From assembly GCF_014201145.1 (NCBI RefSeq), contig NZ_JACHDP010000001.1:1922001-1986000 (forward strand): a stretch of 64,000 nt of DNA. Direction: 5' to 3'. Under the pieces are notes generated by a model. The model ran no database searches and was not told where the DNA came from. It saw nothing but the letters and a program-made list of their open reading frames with translations. The stretch's first letter is position 1. Every line of letters begins with the position of its first letter. This DNA comes from Micromonospora parathelypteridis (GTDB lineage: Bacteria; Actinomycetota; Actinomycetes; Mycobacteriales; Micromonosporaceae). Of this stretch, positions 1-8,795 are shown piece by piece. Position numbers and translations under genes: made by a program.

Positions 1-287
1 GCGGCTGCGGCGGCTGGTCCACCGCCGACAGCGTGCGGGGCACGGTCGGGCGCCCGGTCGCCGGCAAGACCGGTACCACCGACAGCACCCGGTCCGCCTG
101 GTTCGTCGGCTACACCCCGGAGTTGGCCGCGGCGAGCTTCATCTCCGACCCGGACAACCCGTTCAACGCAGTCGGTGACGGGCAGTCCCAGATCCCCATC
201 AAGGCGGTGGCGGAGACCCTCCGCGACGGCCTGAAGGGCCAACCGACCCGCCAGTTCACCCCGCCGTCGGACGCGATCGTCGGCTGA
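1..287 (+). CDS. Penicillin-binding protein, C-terminal end (partial)
   Basis: The window opens inside this gene; the last 94 codons are present in the frame that begins at base 3. Bases 66-80 encode KTGTT, the third conserved motif of the penicillin-binding transpeptidase fold, followed by SAWFVGYTPELAAA, the strand usually seen after KTG in class A enzymes. A short tail of about 50 residues follows. Class A penicillin-binding proteins polymerise and cross-link peptidoglycan outside the membrane. The transglycosylase domain and the serine motif lie outside the window, so class A rather than class B is inferred from the wording around KTG. It converges with cobB 30 bases away. Confidence 0.85.
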   Translation, partial: GCGGWSTADSVRGTVGRPVAGKTGTTDSTRSAWFVGYTPELAAASFISDPDNPFNAVGDGQSQIPIKAVAETLRDGLKGQPTRQFTPPSDAIVG

Positions 288-317
288 CCCGGAGACGGTG
301 ACGCAGCGCCGGGCCGA

Positions 318-1709
318 TCACACCGACACCTCGCCGGGCTCTGCGGGCACCACCTCGGCCGCCGCCGCGGCGACCAACCGGGCCGCCGTGGCCGGATGAC
401 CGGCCCAGTACAGGGTGAGCTGCGAGGCGTGCACGTTGCGCCAGACGAAGCCCTCCGGCGCGCCACCATCCCAGCTCCACGCCGGGCGCTGACCGGCTCG
501 GGGGGTGAGCACCGCACGGTGCGCCTTGTGGCCGACCAGCACCGTGCCCTGGGCGGCGACCACACTGTCGGTCTGAGCGGTCGCCTCCCGGTAGCCGGCC
601 ACCAGGCCGTCCCGGCTGACACCGACCGCGTCCAGGACACCGCACATCGGCAGCCCATCCAGCTCCCGGGCCAGCCAGAGCAGCCCCGCACCCTCGGCGA
701 TCACAGGACGCCCGGTCCGCGCCAACTCGGCCACCGCGATGCACAGCCGCCGATTGGCAGACAACTGCTCGGCGTACGCCTCGGGCAGCGCGCCCCCGAC
801 GACCAGCGCGCGGGTGCCGACCGGCAGCGCCTCGTCACGCAGTGGATCGACGGTGACGACCTCGGCGCCGGCCGCCCGCAGCAACTCGGCGGTCTCCGGG
901 TGGCTGAAGCTGCCACCCGGTCCACCGGCCAGTGCCACCAGCGGCCGGTCCGCCGGGACGATGAACGCGCCGAGGGCCTCCTCGGGAGACCAGGCCGGGG
1001 CTGGCAGCGGTGGGGCCGAGCGGGCCAGCCCGAGCAGCCGTTCCAGGTCGACCGTGGCGGCGACGGCCTCGCCCAGCCGACGTACCGCTCGGACGGCGTC
1101 GGCGGACCCGTCGACCACCGGCGCCACACCGTGCCGCCGTGACGGCAGCACCGCCGGCAGGTCGTGGCGACGCAGCGCGCCGTAGACCGGCACACCCACG
1201 TCGTCCAACGCCTCGCGCAGCATGGCCTCGTGCCGGGAGGACGCCACCCGGTTGAGGATCACCCCACCGAGCCACAACTGCTCGTCGTACGAGCGGAAAC
1301 CGTGCACCAGGGCCGCCACCGACTGACCCATCGCAGCCACGTCGACGACGAGCACCACCGGGCTGCGCAGCGCGGCGGCGGCGGCCGCCGTGGACTCCTG
1401 CTCGGGGCGGCCGCCGACCGAGTCGTACAGGCCCATGCTGCCCTGCACCACGGCGAGCCCGGCACCGGCGGCGCCGTGCGCCACCAGCGGGGCGAGCCGG
1501 TCGACGCCGACCAGCCGGGGATCGATCGCCCGACCGGGCCGACCGGAGGCGAGGCCGAGGTACGCGGCGTCGACGTGGTCCGGCCCGAGCTTGAACCCGG
1601 CGACGTCGACCCCCCGCTCGGCCAGGGCGGCGAGCAGCCCGATCGCCAGCGCGTTCTTCCCGTGCCCGGAGGACGGCGCGCTGAGCACCAGGCGCGGCAC
1701 GACGGTCAT
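318..1709 (-). CDS. cobB: Cobyrinate a,c-diamide synthase-like protein lacking the glutaminase cysteine
   Basis: CobB/CbiA amidates the a and c side chains of cobyrinic acid in cobalamin synthesis, using ATP and glutamine. The 463-residue length fits. Residues 11-19 (APSSGHGKN) form the P-loop-like ATP site at the N-terminus, and residues near 40-50 (FKLGPDHVD) match the family. The C-terminal half is the class I glutamine amidotransferase domain, with the family ending VHASQLTLYWAGHP. The nucleophile elbow reads AEGAGLLWL, whereas active members have Cys in AECGG or AECAG; Gly340 sits in its place. The start is the second of two adjacent ATGs (1712 and 1709) because AGGAG lies six bases before it. 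It is separate from the cobD-cobQ pair at 9.7-12.3 kb. Confidence 0.88.
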   Translation of the reverse strand: MTVVPRLVLSAPSSGHGKNALAIGLLAALAERGVDVAGFKLGPDHVDAAYLGLASGRPGRAIDPRLVGVDRLAPLVAHGAAGAGLAVVQGSMGLYDSVGGRPEQESTAAAAAALRSPVVLVVDVAAMGQSVAALVHGFRSYDEQLWLGGVILNRVASSRHEAMLREALDDVGVPVYGALRRHDLPAVLPSRRHGVAPVVDGSADAVRAVRRLGEAVAATVDLERLLGLARSAPPLPAPAWSPEEALGAFIVPADRPLVALAGGPGGSFSHPETAELLRAAGAEVVTVDPLRDEALPVGTRALVVGGALPEAYAEQLSANRRLCIAVAELARTGRPVIAEGAGLLWLARELDGLPMCGVLDAVGVSRDGLVAGYREATAQTDSVVAAQGTVLVGHKAHRAVLTPRAGQRPAWSWDGGAPEGFVWRNVHASQLTLYWAGHPATAARLVAAAAAEVVPAEPGEVSV

Positions 1710-1904
1710 CATCGACTCCTCGCGAGCGGCGGCGGGTACGCGACGGGGACGACCGGGGCCGATCCGTCGGCGTGACGATACCTGTCCGGCTGGAGACGCG
1801 AGCACCGCCAACCGGGGCCGGCGGCGCGGCCGGTGGCGCGGTTCTGGCGCGGTCCCGGCCCGGTCCAGGTCAGTGGCGCCGGTCATACGGGTAGCCTCGG
1901 TGCC

Positions 1905-2726
1905 GTGTACCGGTTCCTGCTGAGCCCACGTTGGCTGGGCGCCCTCGCGCTGACCCTGGTTGCCGCCGCCGTCATGGTGTTCCTCGGCAACTGGCAGCTG
2001 GACCGCTACCGGGGGCGTACCGAGGTCAACGAACGGATCGACGCGGGCCAGCGGATGCCCCCGGCGCCGCTGGCCGACGCGCTGCGCGCTCCCACCGGTG
2101 GCGCGGGGACGACGGGCCCGGCCCCCGCCGAGGACAAGGTCTGGACCCGGGTCACCGTCACCGGCCGGTACGACCCGACGAACACCGTGCTGGTCCGTGG
2201 CCGGACGGTGGACAGCCGGGTCGGCTTCGAGGTGCTCACCCCGCTGGTGCTTCCCGACGGCACAGCGCTGCTGGTGGACCGCGGCTGGATCCCGCCGGCA
2301 GCGGGTGGGGCGACCGCCCAGCCTGCCGTGCCGGCAGCGCCCACCGGCGACGTGACGGTGGTCGGTCGGGTGCACGAGACCGAGAGCGGCGCCGGCGCGG
2401 TGGCGCGGCGCGAGGGGCGGCTGGAGATCCGGCGAATCGGGGTGTCGCGGCTCGCCGGCGAGCTGCCCTACCCGGTCTACGGCGCCTACATCCTGCTGGA
2501 CGAGCAGACCCCGTCGGCCGACCCGTTGTTCAAGGCGGTACCGGTCGGGCACGCCAACAACTGGCAGAACTTCGGCTACGTCGTGCAGTGGTGGCTCTTC
2601 GCGGTGATGTCCCTGTTCGGCTACGGCTGGGTGGCCCGCCGAGAGGCCCGTCGCGCCGCCGGTATCGGCGTCAACCCGGCTCCACTGGACCGGGCGGCCG
2701 AGCCGACGCCGAGCGCGTCCGCCTGA
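1905..2726 (+). CDS. SURF1 family membrane protein
   Basis: SURF1 proteins assist cytochrome c oxidase assembly. This 273-residue protein has the family layout: an N-terminal membrane segment (LGALALTLVAAAVMVFLGNW) followed by the signature GNWQLDRY, a periplasmic domain with VRGRTVDSRVGFEVLTPL and LVDRGWIP, and a second membrane segment near the C-terminus after NNWQNFGYVVQWW. The GTG at 1905 is chosen because the conserved protein begins just there; an earlier in-frame start would add unrelated residues. The gene diverges from cobB, with about 195 bases between them in which I see no riboswitch. Confidence 0.9.
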   Translation: MYRFLLSPRWLGALALTLVAAAVMVFLGNWQLDRYRGRTEVNERIDAGQRMPPAPLADALRAPTGGAGTTGPAPAEDKVWTRVTVTGRYDPTNTVLVRGRTVDSRVGFEVLTPLVLPDGTALLVDRGWIPPAAGGATAQPAVPAAPTGDVTVVGRVHETESGAGAVARREGRLEIRRIGVSRLAGELPYPVYGAYILLDEQTPSADPLFKAVPVGHANNWQNFGYVVQWWLFAVMSLFGYGWVARREARRAAGIGVNPAPLDRAAEPTPSASA

Positions 2727-2828
2727 CCGAGGCGCCGGCCCGGGTCCCAATCGGACACTCGGGGGCATGCGGGACGACAGGGCAGCCGGTAGTCTCCGCC
2801 GCGTGTCGATCTCGCGTTGGAGGTCTCG

Positions 2829-3536
2829 GTGAGTTCGGATCCAACCGCCCCGCTGCCGGAGCCGGTGACCCAGCCGCAACCGCCGATCGACCCGTGGACC
2901 GCCCAGTCGTCCTCCGCGCCGCTGCCGCCGACGACGCCGTTCCCGACCCTGCCGCCGCAGGCCACTACGCCACCGACCCCACGGCCACCGGCACCGTTCT
3001 CGGCACCACCGGCACCACCGTTCTCGGCACCACCGGCACCACCGTTCTCGGCACCACCCGCGCCGCCGTTCTCCGGCCCGCCCGGGCCGCATTCACCGCC
3101 GCCCGGCGGGGCGTGGCCGGCACTCGGGCCGTACCCGCCGTCCCCGGTGTCGGCGCACCCGGCATCGCCCGGTTTCGCCGGGCCGGAGGTGGTCGCGGTG
3201 CAGATCGCCGAGATCACGGTGAGCCCGCCGGTCATCCGCACGCCCGCCGGGGTGCTGCCGTTGGCCGGGGCCACCTGGCATGTGGCCGACTACTGGCAAC
3301 GCGAGGAGAAGGTGGCGACCTGGGCCCTGGTCTGCGCGATCGTCGGCTTCTTCTGCCTGGCCTTCTTCAGCCTGCTCTTCCTGCTGGTCAAGGAGACCCG
3401 GCACCACGGCACCGTGCAGGTGACGGTCACCCACGGCTATCAGCAGTACGTGGCCCGGATCCCGGTCAGTGACCAGGGCCAGGTGCAGCACATCAACAAC
3501 CAGGTCAACTACGCCCGGTCGTTGTCCGGCCGGTGA
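2829..3536 (+). CDS. Proline-rich single-pass membrane protein of unknown function
   Basis: The 235-residue protein is not recognised as a known enzyme. Roughly the first 110 residues are a low-complexity tail rich in proline and alanine that includes four copies of an eight-residue PFSAPPAP-like unit. A short ordered stretch follows, then one strong hydrophobic segment (ATWALVCAIVGFFCLAFFSLLFLLV). The C-terminal part of about 40 residues ends in NNQVNYARSLSGR. The GTG start at 2829 is fixed by GGAGG at 2819-2823 with a five-base gap. It lies downstream of the SURF1 gene. The layout fits a small membrane protein with a disordered N-terminal region; no function can be assigned. Confidence 0.75.
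   Translation: MSSDPTAPLPEPVTQPQPPIDPWTAQSSSAPLPPTTPFPTLPPQATTPPTPRPPAPFSAPPAPPFSAPPAPPFSAPPAPPFSGPPGPHSPPPGGAWPALGPYPPSPVSAHPASPGFAGPEVVAVQIAEITVSPPVIRTPAGVLPLAGATWHVADYWQREEKVATWALVCAIVGFFCLAFFSLLFLLVKETRHHGTVQVTVTHGYQQYVARIPVSDQGQVQHINNQVNYARSLSGR
2994..3089 (+). repeat. Tandem 24-bp repeat inside a CDS, about 4 copies
   Basis: Units begin at 2994, 3018, 3042 and 3066, each starting CCGTTCTC. The first two are identical and the next two have diverged. Each unit encodes eight residues (PFSAPPAP), so copy-number change would keep the reading frame of the surrounding proline-rich protein. Confidence 0.85.
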
Positions 3537-3554
3537 CCGGGGCTGGCGTCGCCG

Positions 3555-5147
3555 TCAGCCGGTGACGCGGCCGGCGTGGATGGCACGGACGGCGTCGATC
3601 GTGTCCGCCTCGGCGGCGGACTTGTCGTCGCGATACCGCACCACCCGGGCGAAACGCAGCGCCATCCCCCCGGGATAGCGCGAGCTGGTCTGCACCCCGT
3701 CGAAGGCGATCTCCACCACCTGTTCGGGGCGAACCCGGACCACCCAGTCGCCGCGCTCCACGGCGAGGTCGAGGAATCGTTCGGTCTGCCAGCGCAGCAA
3801 CTCGTCGGTGAGGCCCTTGAACGTCTTGCCGAGCATGACGAAGTCGCCGGTGTGCGGGTCGCGCGCACCCAGGTGCAGGTTGGACAACCAGCCCTTCCGT
3901 CGGCCACTGCCCCACTCGACGGCGAGCACGACCAGGTCGAGGGTGTGCCGGGGTTTGACCTTGACCCAGGCGGCACCGCGCCGGCCGGCGTCGTAGGGGG
4001 CGTCCGGTGCCTTGACCACCACGCCCTCCTGCCCGGCGTCGAGCGCGGCGGCGAACGCGGCGGCGGCCTGCTCCGGGCCGTCGACCTCCATCCGCCCGAC
4101 CAGCAGCGACGAGTCCACCGCACCGCCCAGGGCGGCCCACCGCTCCCGGCCGGGCAGGTCGATCAGGTCCTGGCCGTCGAGGTGCAGCAGGTCGAAGAAG
4201 TACGGAGTGAGCACGGTCGCGCCGGTGCTGGCCGCCGCGGCGAGCACCGCCGGGGCGACAGGTGTGCGCCCGGTGGTGCTGGGGGTGGTGCGTCGGGCGG
4301 CCCGGCTCGAGGTCTGCTGGAACGGCAGCGGCCGGCCCGTCGCGTCCAGGCCGATCGCCTCGCCGTCGAGCACCAACTCCCGGCCCGGCAGGGCACGGAC
4401 CGCGGCGACCACCTCGGGCACCCGGGCGGTGATCTCGTCGAGGCTGCGGGTGAAGACGGCGATGTCGGTGCCGGAGCGGTGCACCTGGATGCGGATGCCG
4501 TCGAGCTTCACGTCGACCACCGCCGGCACGCCGGTCGCGGCGAGGGCCTCGTCGACTGAGGGGGCGCTCTGCGCGAGCATCGGCGCCAGCGGCCGGCCGA
4601 TCTGCAGGCCGAACCCGGCCAACTCGGCGGCCCCACCGGCCAACGCGGCCACCGCCACGGTCCGCAGGTCACCGGAGAGCAGCAGGGCCCGGCGGACCAC
4701 CGCCACCGGCACCTCGGCCGCCCGGGCCACCGCGTCGGCGAGGAGCCCGGCCTGGGCACCCTGACGCAACTCACCGCCGAACAGGGCGGTGAGCAGGCGC
4801 TGCTCGTCGGCCGTCGCCGCCGCGTAGAGGGCGCCGAGCAACGCCCGACGCCGACCCTGCGAGCCCGTGCCACGCACTGCGGAGATCTGCTCGATGGCCG
4901 CGTCGACGGCGGCCACGGTCAACGTGGGCTCGGCGGCCGGTGGCGGCAGGTCACGAAGGCTGGCGTAGCCGACCCCGGTCTGCCGTTGGCGCAGCTCACC
5001 GGCGAGATAGCCGGCGCCGGGCTCGACCTCGCCCGGGTCGAGTCGGCGCAGCGCATCAGCGAGCAGCTCCACCTTGGCCCGTCGGCCACTGGTGGCGGTG
5101 ACGGCGGCGGAGGTGGCCGCCAGGTCGAGGAAACGCACGTCGCTCAT
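3555..5147 (-). CDS. ligB: ATP-dependent DNA ligase, LigB type
   Basis: This 530-residue protein matches the actinobacterial LigB family, nonessential ATP-dependent ligases that accompany the essential NAD-dependent LigA. The N-terminal helical DNA-binding domain contains RQTGVGYASLRDLPPPAAEP and LFGGELRQGAQAG. The nucleotidyltransferase domain carries motif I, KLDGIR, with the AMP-accepting lysine at residue 214, followed by FTRSLDEITARVPEV and DGEAIG. Motif V is the GVVVKAPDAPYDAGRRG region with AWVKVKPRHTLDLV, and an OB-fold domain ends with SSRYPGGMALRFARVVRYR. The start at 5147 (MSDVRFLDLAA) lines up with the family; longer starts add unrelated residues. The enzyme seals nicks, probably during repair. 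Confidence 0.93.
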   Translation of the reverse strand: MSDVRFLDLAATSAAVTATSGRRAKVELLADALRRLDPGEVEPGAGYLAGELRQRQTGVGYASLRDLPPPAAEPTLTVAAVDAAIEQISAVRGTGSQGRRRALLGALYAAATADEQRLLTALFGGELRQGAQAGLLADAVARAAEVPVAVVRRALLLSGDLRTVAVAALAGGAAELAGFGLQIGRPLAPMLAQSAPSVDEALAATGVPAVVDVKLDGIRIQVHRSGTDIAVFTRSLDEITARVPEVVAAVRALPGRELVLDGEAIGLDATGRPLPFQQTSSRAARRTTPSTTGRTPVAPAVLAAAASTGATVLTPYFFDLLHLDGQDLIDLPGRERWAALGGAVDSSLLVGRMEVDGPEQAAAAFAAALDAGQEGVVVKAPDAPYDAGRRGAAWVKVKPRHTLDLVVLAVEWGSGRRKGWLSNLHLGARDPHTGDFVMLGKTFKGLTDELLRWQTERFLDLAVERGDWVVRVRPEQVVEIAFDGVQTSSRYPGGMALRFARVVRYRDDKSAAEADTIDAVRAIHAGRVTG

Positions 5148-5162
5148 CCTGCCAGTCACCTC

Positions 5163-5200
5163 CGACACCGCCCGGGCATTGCCGTGCCCGGGCGGTGTCG
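5163..5200 (-). terminator. 16-bp perfect stem-loop
   Basis: Arms 5163-5178 and 5185-5200 are perfectly complementary, with a six-base loop. It lies downstream of the small gene at 5232-5438 and ends only 16 bases before the ligB start. It probably terminates the small gene's transcript, and any ligB promoter must lie in or next to it. There is no clear T-tract. Confidence 0.6.
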
Positions 5201-5231
5201 GTGGGTGCCGCCCGCTCACGCGGACGACGGG

Positions 5232-5438
5232 TCAGGCGGAGACGGGCTCCTCGATGCGCAGCCCCCGGGCGCGGACCTCGCCCGCGACCCGGGAGAGCAC
5301 CGAGTCGAGGGCGACCAGGGCAGCGGAGAGCTCACCAAGTTGTTCGTTGAGCGTGTCCTCGGACCACGCGGAGACGTCGACGTCTCCCAGTGCGCTGACA
5401 GCGGCCCCCAACCGGGCCATCACCTCGTTCGTACTCAT
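5232..5438 (-). CDS. Small conserved-looking protein, DUF222-N-terminus-like
   Basis: This 68-residue, probably helical protein (starts MSTNEVMARLG) is not firmly recognised. Its heptad-like pattern of leucines, alanines and arginines (ALVALDSVLSRVAGEVRARG) resembles the opening segment of actinobacterial DUF222/HNH endonuclease-like proteins, but no HNH part follows. It could be a stand-alone helical protein or a remnant. The ATG at 5438 is the only sensible start. A strong hairpin lies downstream. Confidence 0.55.
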   Translation of the reverse strand: MSTNEVMARLGAAVSALGDVDVSAWSEDTLNEQLGELSAALVALDSVLSRVAGEVRARGLRIEEPVSA

Positions 5439-5515
5439 GTTCGAAAGGCTATAACAGCCGGCCGTCCGACACGCCGTAAACTCCCAGATCAGACCCAAAG
5501 TTGCCGTTCCGACAC

Positions 5516-6874
5516 CTAACTGCCCGCTGCCGCCACATTGCGCAGCAGCAGCGCCTCGGCGAGGCAGACGCGGGCGAACTCTCCCAGGTGCAGACTCTCG
5601 TTCGGGCCGTGCGCCCGGGCGTGCGGGTCCTCCACCCCGGTCACCAGGATCGCCGCCTTCGGGAACATCTCCTGGAAGGTAGCGATGAACGGAATCGAGC
5701 CGCCGACACCGATGTCGACCGGGTCCGTGCCGTCCCACGCGGTACGGAAGGCCGAACGGGCGGCATCGAACATCGGCCCGGACGCGTCGATCACGCACGG
5801 GTCGCCATCGTGCTCGAAACTGACCGTCACCTGGGCGCCCCACGGCGCGTGCTGCTCCAGGTGCGCGCGCACCGCCGCGTACGCCCGCTTGGGGTCGTCG
5901 CCCGGGGCGAGACGGATGCTGAGCTTTGCCTTCGCGGCCGGGACCAGGGCGTTCGGCGCCTCACCGGTGGCCGGGGCGTCGATGCCGAGGACCGCCAGCG
6001 CGGGCTTCGTCCAGAGCCGGTCGGTGATCCGGCCGGTGCCGATGAACTGCACGCCCTCGGCCAGCCCGGACTCGGCCCGGACCCGGTCCTCCGGGTAGTC
6101 GACAGTGGCGCCCTCCCGGCCGACCAGCCCGTCCACGGCCACGTCACCGGCATCGTCGTGCAGCGTCGCCAGCAGCCGGACCAGCGCGGTGAGCGCATCC
6201 GGCACGGCACCGCCGAACATGCCGCTGTGCACCGCGTGGTCCAGGGTGCGGACCTCGACGAAGCAGTTGACGATGCCCCGCAGCGAGGTGGTCAGCGCCG
6301 GTACGCCGATGTCCCAGTTGCCGGAGTCGGCGATCACGATGACGTCGGAGGCGATCTCGTCGCGGTGGTCGACCAGCAGTTGCTCCAGCGAATCGGAGCC
6401 GTACTCCTCCTCGCCCTCGATGAAGAGGACCACGCCGACCGGCAGCGCGTCGCCGTACGCGCGCAGCGCCGCGACGTGCGCCATGATGCCGGCCTTGTCG
6501 TCGGCGGCGCCCCGGGCGTAGAGCCGGCCGTCGCGCTCCACCGGCTCGAACGGGTCGGACTCCCAGAGCGACCGGTCGCCGACCGGCTGGACGTCGTGGT
6601 GGGCGTAGAGCAGCACGGTGGGCGCACCGGGCGGGGCTGCCCGACGGCCGATCACCGCCGGCTGCCCGCCGGAACGCACGATGTCGACGTCGAGGCCACA
6701 GCCGCGCAGCAGCTCGGCGACCGCCTCGGCGGAGCGTTCCACGTGCGAGTGGTCGAAGCCCTCGAAGGCGATGCCGGGGATACGGACGAGGCGCTCCAGG
6801 TCGGCGCGTACGCCGGGCATCTCCCGCTCGACGGCGGCCCGCACCTCGGACTCGGACATGATCGGTGAGGTCAT
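5516..6874 (-). CDS. M20 family dipeptidase
   Basis: The protein belongs to the M20/M25/M40 zinc peptidases of the carnosinase-like dipeptidase group, cytoplasmic enzymes of about 450 residues that hydrolyse dipeptides. Metal-site motifs are in order: YAHHDVQPV with the first His, GAADDKAG with the bridging Asp, and IEGEEEYGS with the Glu pair. The dimerisation-domain His lies in DHAVHSGMFGG. The C-terminal part, GGSIPFIATFQEMF and AHGPNESLHLGEF, carries the last ligand His. Three in-frame ATGs (6883, 6874, 6859) are possible and none has a strong ribosome-binding site; 6874 is a compromise. The gene follows the M48 protease gene on the same strand after a 21-base gap. Confidence 0.9.
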   Translation of the reverse strand: MTSPIMSESEVRAAVEREMPGVRADLERLVRIPGIAFEGFDHSHVERSAEAVAELLRGCGLDVDIVRSGGQPAVIGRRAAPPGAPTVLLYAHHDVQPVGDRSLWESDPFEPVERDGRLYARGAADDKAGIMAHVAALRAYGDALPVGVVLFIEGEEEYGSDSLEQLLVDHRDEIASDVIVIADSGNWDIGVPALTTSLRGIVNCFVEVRTLDHAVHSGMFGGAVPDALTALVRLLATLHDDAGDVAVDGLVGREGATVDYPEDRVRAESGLAEGVQFIGTGRITDRLWTKPALAVLGIDAPATGEAPNALVPAAKAKLSIRLAPGDDPKRAYAAVRAHLEQHAPWGAQVTVSFEHDGDPCVIDASGPMFDAARSAFRTAWDGTDPVDIGVGGSIPFIATFQEMFPKAAILVTGVEDPHARAHGPNESLHLGEFARVCLAEALLLRNVAAAGS

Positions 6875-6895
6875 GACCGGCATCGTATGCCGGCC

Positions 6896-8041
6896 TTACC
6901 GGGGCGTGCTGGCGGAGCCCGTACCGTCACCGCCTCCCGCGGTGCCCGCGCCCGCGGTCGCACCAGGCGCGGCCCGGCCGGCACGGTGCGCGCGACCGGC
7001 GGCCTCGGTGGCGGCATCCATCCAGGAACGGGCCCGACCGGCGGTGCCGCCCACCCACTCGCCGACGTCGCTCGCGCCGTCGCCGAGCCGGCGCAGCAAG
7101 CCGACCAGCGGGTCAGTGGACCGGCTGAACTCCTCCCGGTACGACTCGGCAGCCGCCTTGATCTCCTCCGAGACGCTGGTCGAGCTGTCGTCGTCGCGGC
7201 GCGGATAGTCCCCGGCCAGCACCCGCCCGTACGCGCCGGAGTCGATCCACTGGCGCAGTTGGGCCGCCCGCGCCACCGGCACCGGGTGGGTGCTCCACGC
7301 GGTCATCCGGATCTTGTGGAGGCTGTCGCGCAGGTCCCCACCACCGGCGTACTCGGCGGCCTGCTCCAGGAACGCGGTGGTGTCGATCTGGGACAGGTCG
7401 CCGCCGCCGGCGAGCTTCATCAGCAGCCGCAGCGCGGCGGCGGGGTCCTGACCGGCGAGCAGACCGGCCCGGTCGGCGGAGAGCTCCGCCTTGCGCCACC
7501 ACTCCAGCATCGCCGCGATGATGGCCCGCAGGGCGATCGCGCCGACCGGCAACCAGCTCAAATTGGCCGCCCACCGGGTGAGGATCATGAGCATGGTCTT
7601 GTAGACCGCGTGCCCGCTGCCCACGTGCCCCAGCTCGTGGCCGAGCAGGCAGCGCAGCTCGTCCTCGTCGAGGTGCTGCACGCAGGCCGAGTTCAGCACG
7701 ATGAACGGCCGGTCCAGACCGACCGCCTCGGCACCCAGCCAGGGCGACTGGGTCACGTACAGCTCGGGCAGCTCGGCCACGTCCAGCACCGCCGCTGCCT
7801 CGGTGTAGCGCTGCCACACCGCCGGATACTGCCGATGGTCCACCCGGATGCCGGAAGCCAGCACGGACAGTCGGAAGCCGCGCTCGTTCCACATGCCGAA
7901 GAACGCCCGCACCACGTCGTCGAACCCGCGCAGCTCCCGCAACGCGACCAGGGCACCCCGGTCGGCCGGATGCTCCCAGGCCCGCGAACTGATGCCGGTG
8001 AGGGTGATCCGGCGTCGCGCGGGCGTGTCCGTTGCCGACAT
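6896..8041 (-). CDS. M48 family metalloprotease
   Basis: This 381-residue protein carries the zincin motif HELGH at residues 135-139, within LLGHELGHVGSGHAVYKT, and the third ligand is probably the Glu of RKAELSADRAGLL. Two hydrophobic stretches flank the region after the motif (ILTRWAANLSWLPVGAIALRAIIAAML), so the enzyme is probably membrane-associated like HtpX. The last 60 residues are rich in Ala, Gly and Thr and look disordered. The ATG at 8041 is preceded by GGGGGACTC. M48 enzymes take part in membrane protein quality control; the substrate here is unknown. Confidence 0.88.
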   Translation of the reverse strand: MSATDTPARRRITLTGISSRAWEHPADRGALVALRELRGFDDVVRAFFGMWNERGFRLSVLASGIRVDHRQYPAVWQRYTEAAAVLDVAELPELYVTQSPWLGAEAVGLDRPFIVLNSACVQHLDEDELRCLLGHELGHVGSGHAVYKTMLMILTRWAANLSWLPVGAIALRAIIAAMLEWWRKAELSADRAGLLAGQDPAAALRLLMKLAGGGDLSQIDTTAFLEQAAEYAGGGDLRDSLHKIRMTAWSTHPVPVARAAQLRQWIDSGAYGRVLAGDYPRRDDDSSTSVSEEIKAAAESYREEFSRSTDPLVGLLRRLGDGASDVGEWVGGTAGRARSWMDAATEAAGRAHRAGRAAPGATAGAGTAGGGDGTGSASTPR

Positions 8042-8143
8042 GATGAGTCCCCCGTTCGCTGCGGCCTGGGCCATCTCGCTTCGGCCTTCTCGCACGTGCT
8101 TCTCGCATCGTGCCGTAGCCGGTGACGGACGTCCATGCCCCAC

Positions 8144-8758
8144 TCAGCGGATGCGCACGTAGTACCGGTCCGTGTCGTGCGGCAGTGTCGGCGCCCCGTC
8201 CACCAGCAGGTCCGCGCGGGACGCGGTGTCGTCGGCGGCGAAATGCGCCCGCTCGCCGGCGTGCCAGCGACGCAACTCGGGCAGGATCTCCGGCCCGTCC
8301 CGCGCCACCGCACGGGCCAGCCGCAACGACGCGGGCGCGGTGACGAACACGGCCAGGGTCAGCTCCGGCCGGACGACGGCACGGGCGGCGCTGACCCCCT
8401 CCAACACCAGCACCGGCGCCACCGGCACCGGGACCGGCCGGGACAGGAAGCGTTGCCGCACCCAGCTGTAACGCCGGTAGGCACCGGGCTTCCCTTCCCG
8501 CAACGGGGCAAGCACCCACTCGTCGAGCCGGGGCCAGAAGGTGACCTGATCGTCCCAACCGTCGAGCAGGTCGTCGGTGTGCACCACCGGCGGCCGGCCA
8601 CCCGACCGCACCGCCAGGGCATCCGCGAGACGCGCGGCGAACCGGCTCTTACCCGCGCCGCTCGGCCCGTCGACCGCCACCAGCCGGGTCCGCCCCAACC
8701 GCGCCGGGCCCGCGAGCACCCGACGAGCCAATTCGGCGTACGCCTCGACGACCGCCAC
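8144..8758 (-). CDS. P-loop kinase, uridine kinase-like
   Basis: The protein has a Walker A motif at residues 31-38 (GPSGAGKS, after RLVAVD) and the layout of the uridine/cytidine kinase-like NTPases of about 200 residues: VVHTDDLLDGWDD near the substrate site, VLVLEGVSAAR as the Walker B-like strand, and a C-terminal lid (RRWHAGERAHFAADDT). The true substrate is uncertain. I place the start at the GTG at 8758, giving 204 residues. An ATG at 8941 would add 61 residues, mostly encoded by a 54-bp tandem repeat; the family does not need them. Confidence 0.75.
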   Translation of the reverse strand: MAVVEAYAELARRVLAGPARLGRTRLVAVDGPSGAGKSRFAARLADALAVRSGGRPPVVHTDDLLDGWDDQVTFWPRLDEWVLAPLREGKPGAYRRYSWVRQRFLSRPVPVPVAPVLVLEGVSAARAVVRPELTLAVFVTAPASLRLARAVARDGPEILPELRRWHAGERAHFAADDTASRADLLVDGAPTLPHDTDRYYVRIR

Positions 8759-8795
8759 GGGAAGCCCGCCCGACCGCCCCTCGACGCCTCCGCCG

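Noticed and set aside
2994..3089. CRISPR-like regular repeat
   Set aside because: The repeats are direct, without spacers, and encode an in-frame PFSAPPAP peptide.
318..3092. A single 924-codon open frame on the minus strand
   Set aside because: Only the part from 1709 down is CobB. The rest is an Arg/Pro-rich shadow of the SURF1 and membrane-protein genes on the other strand.
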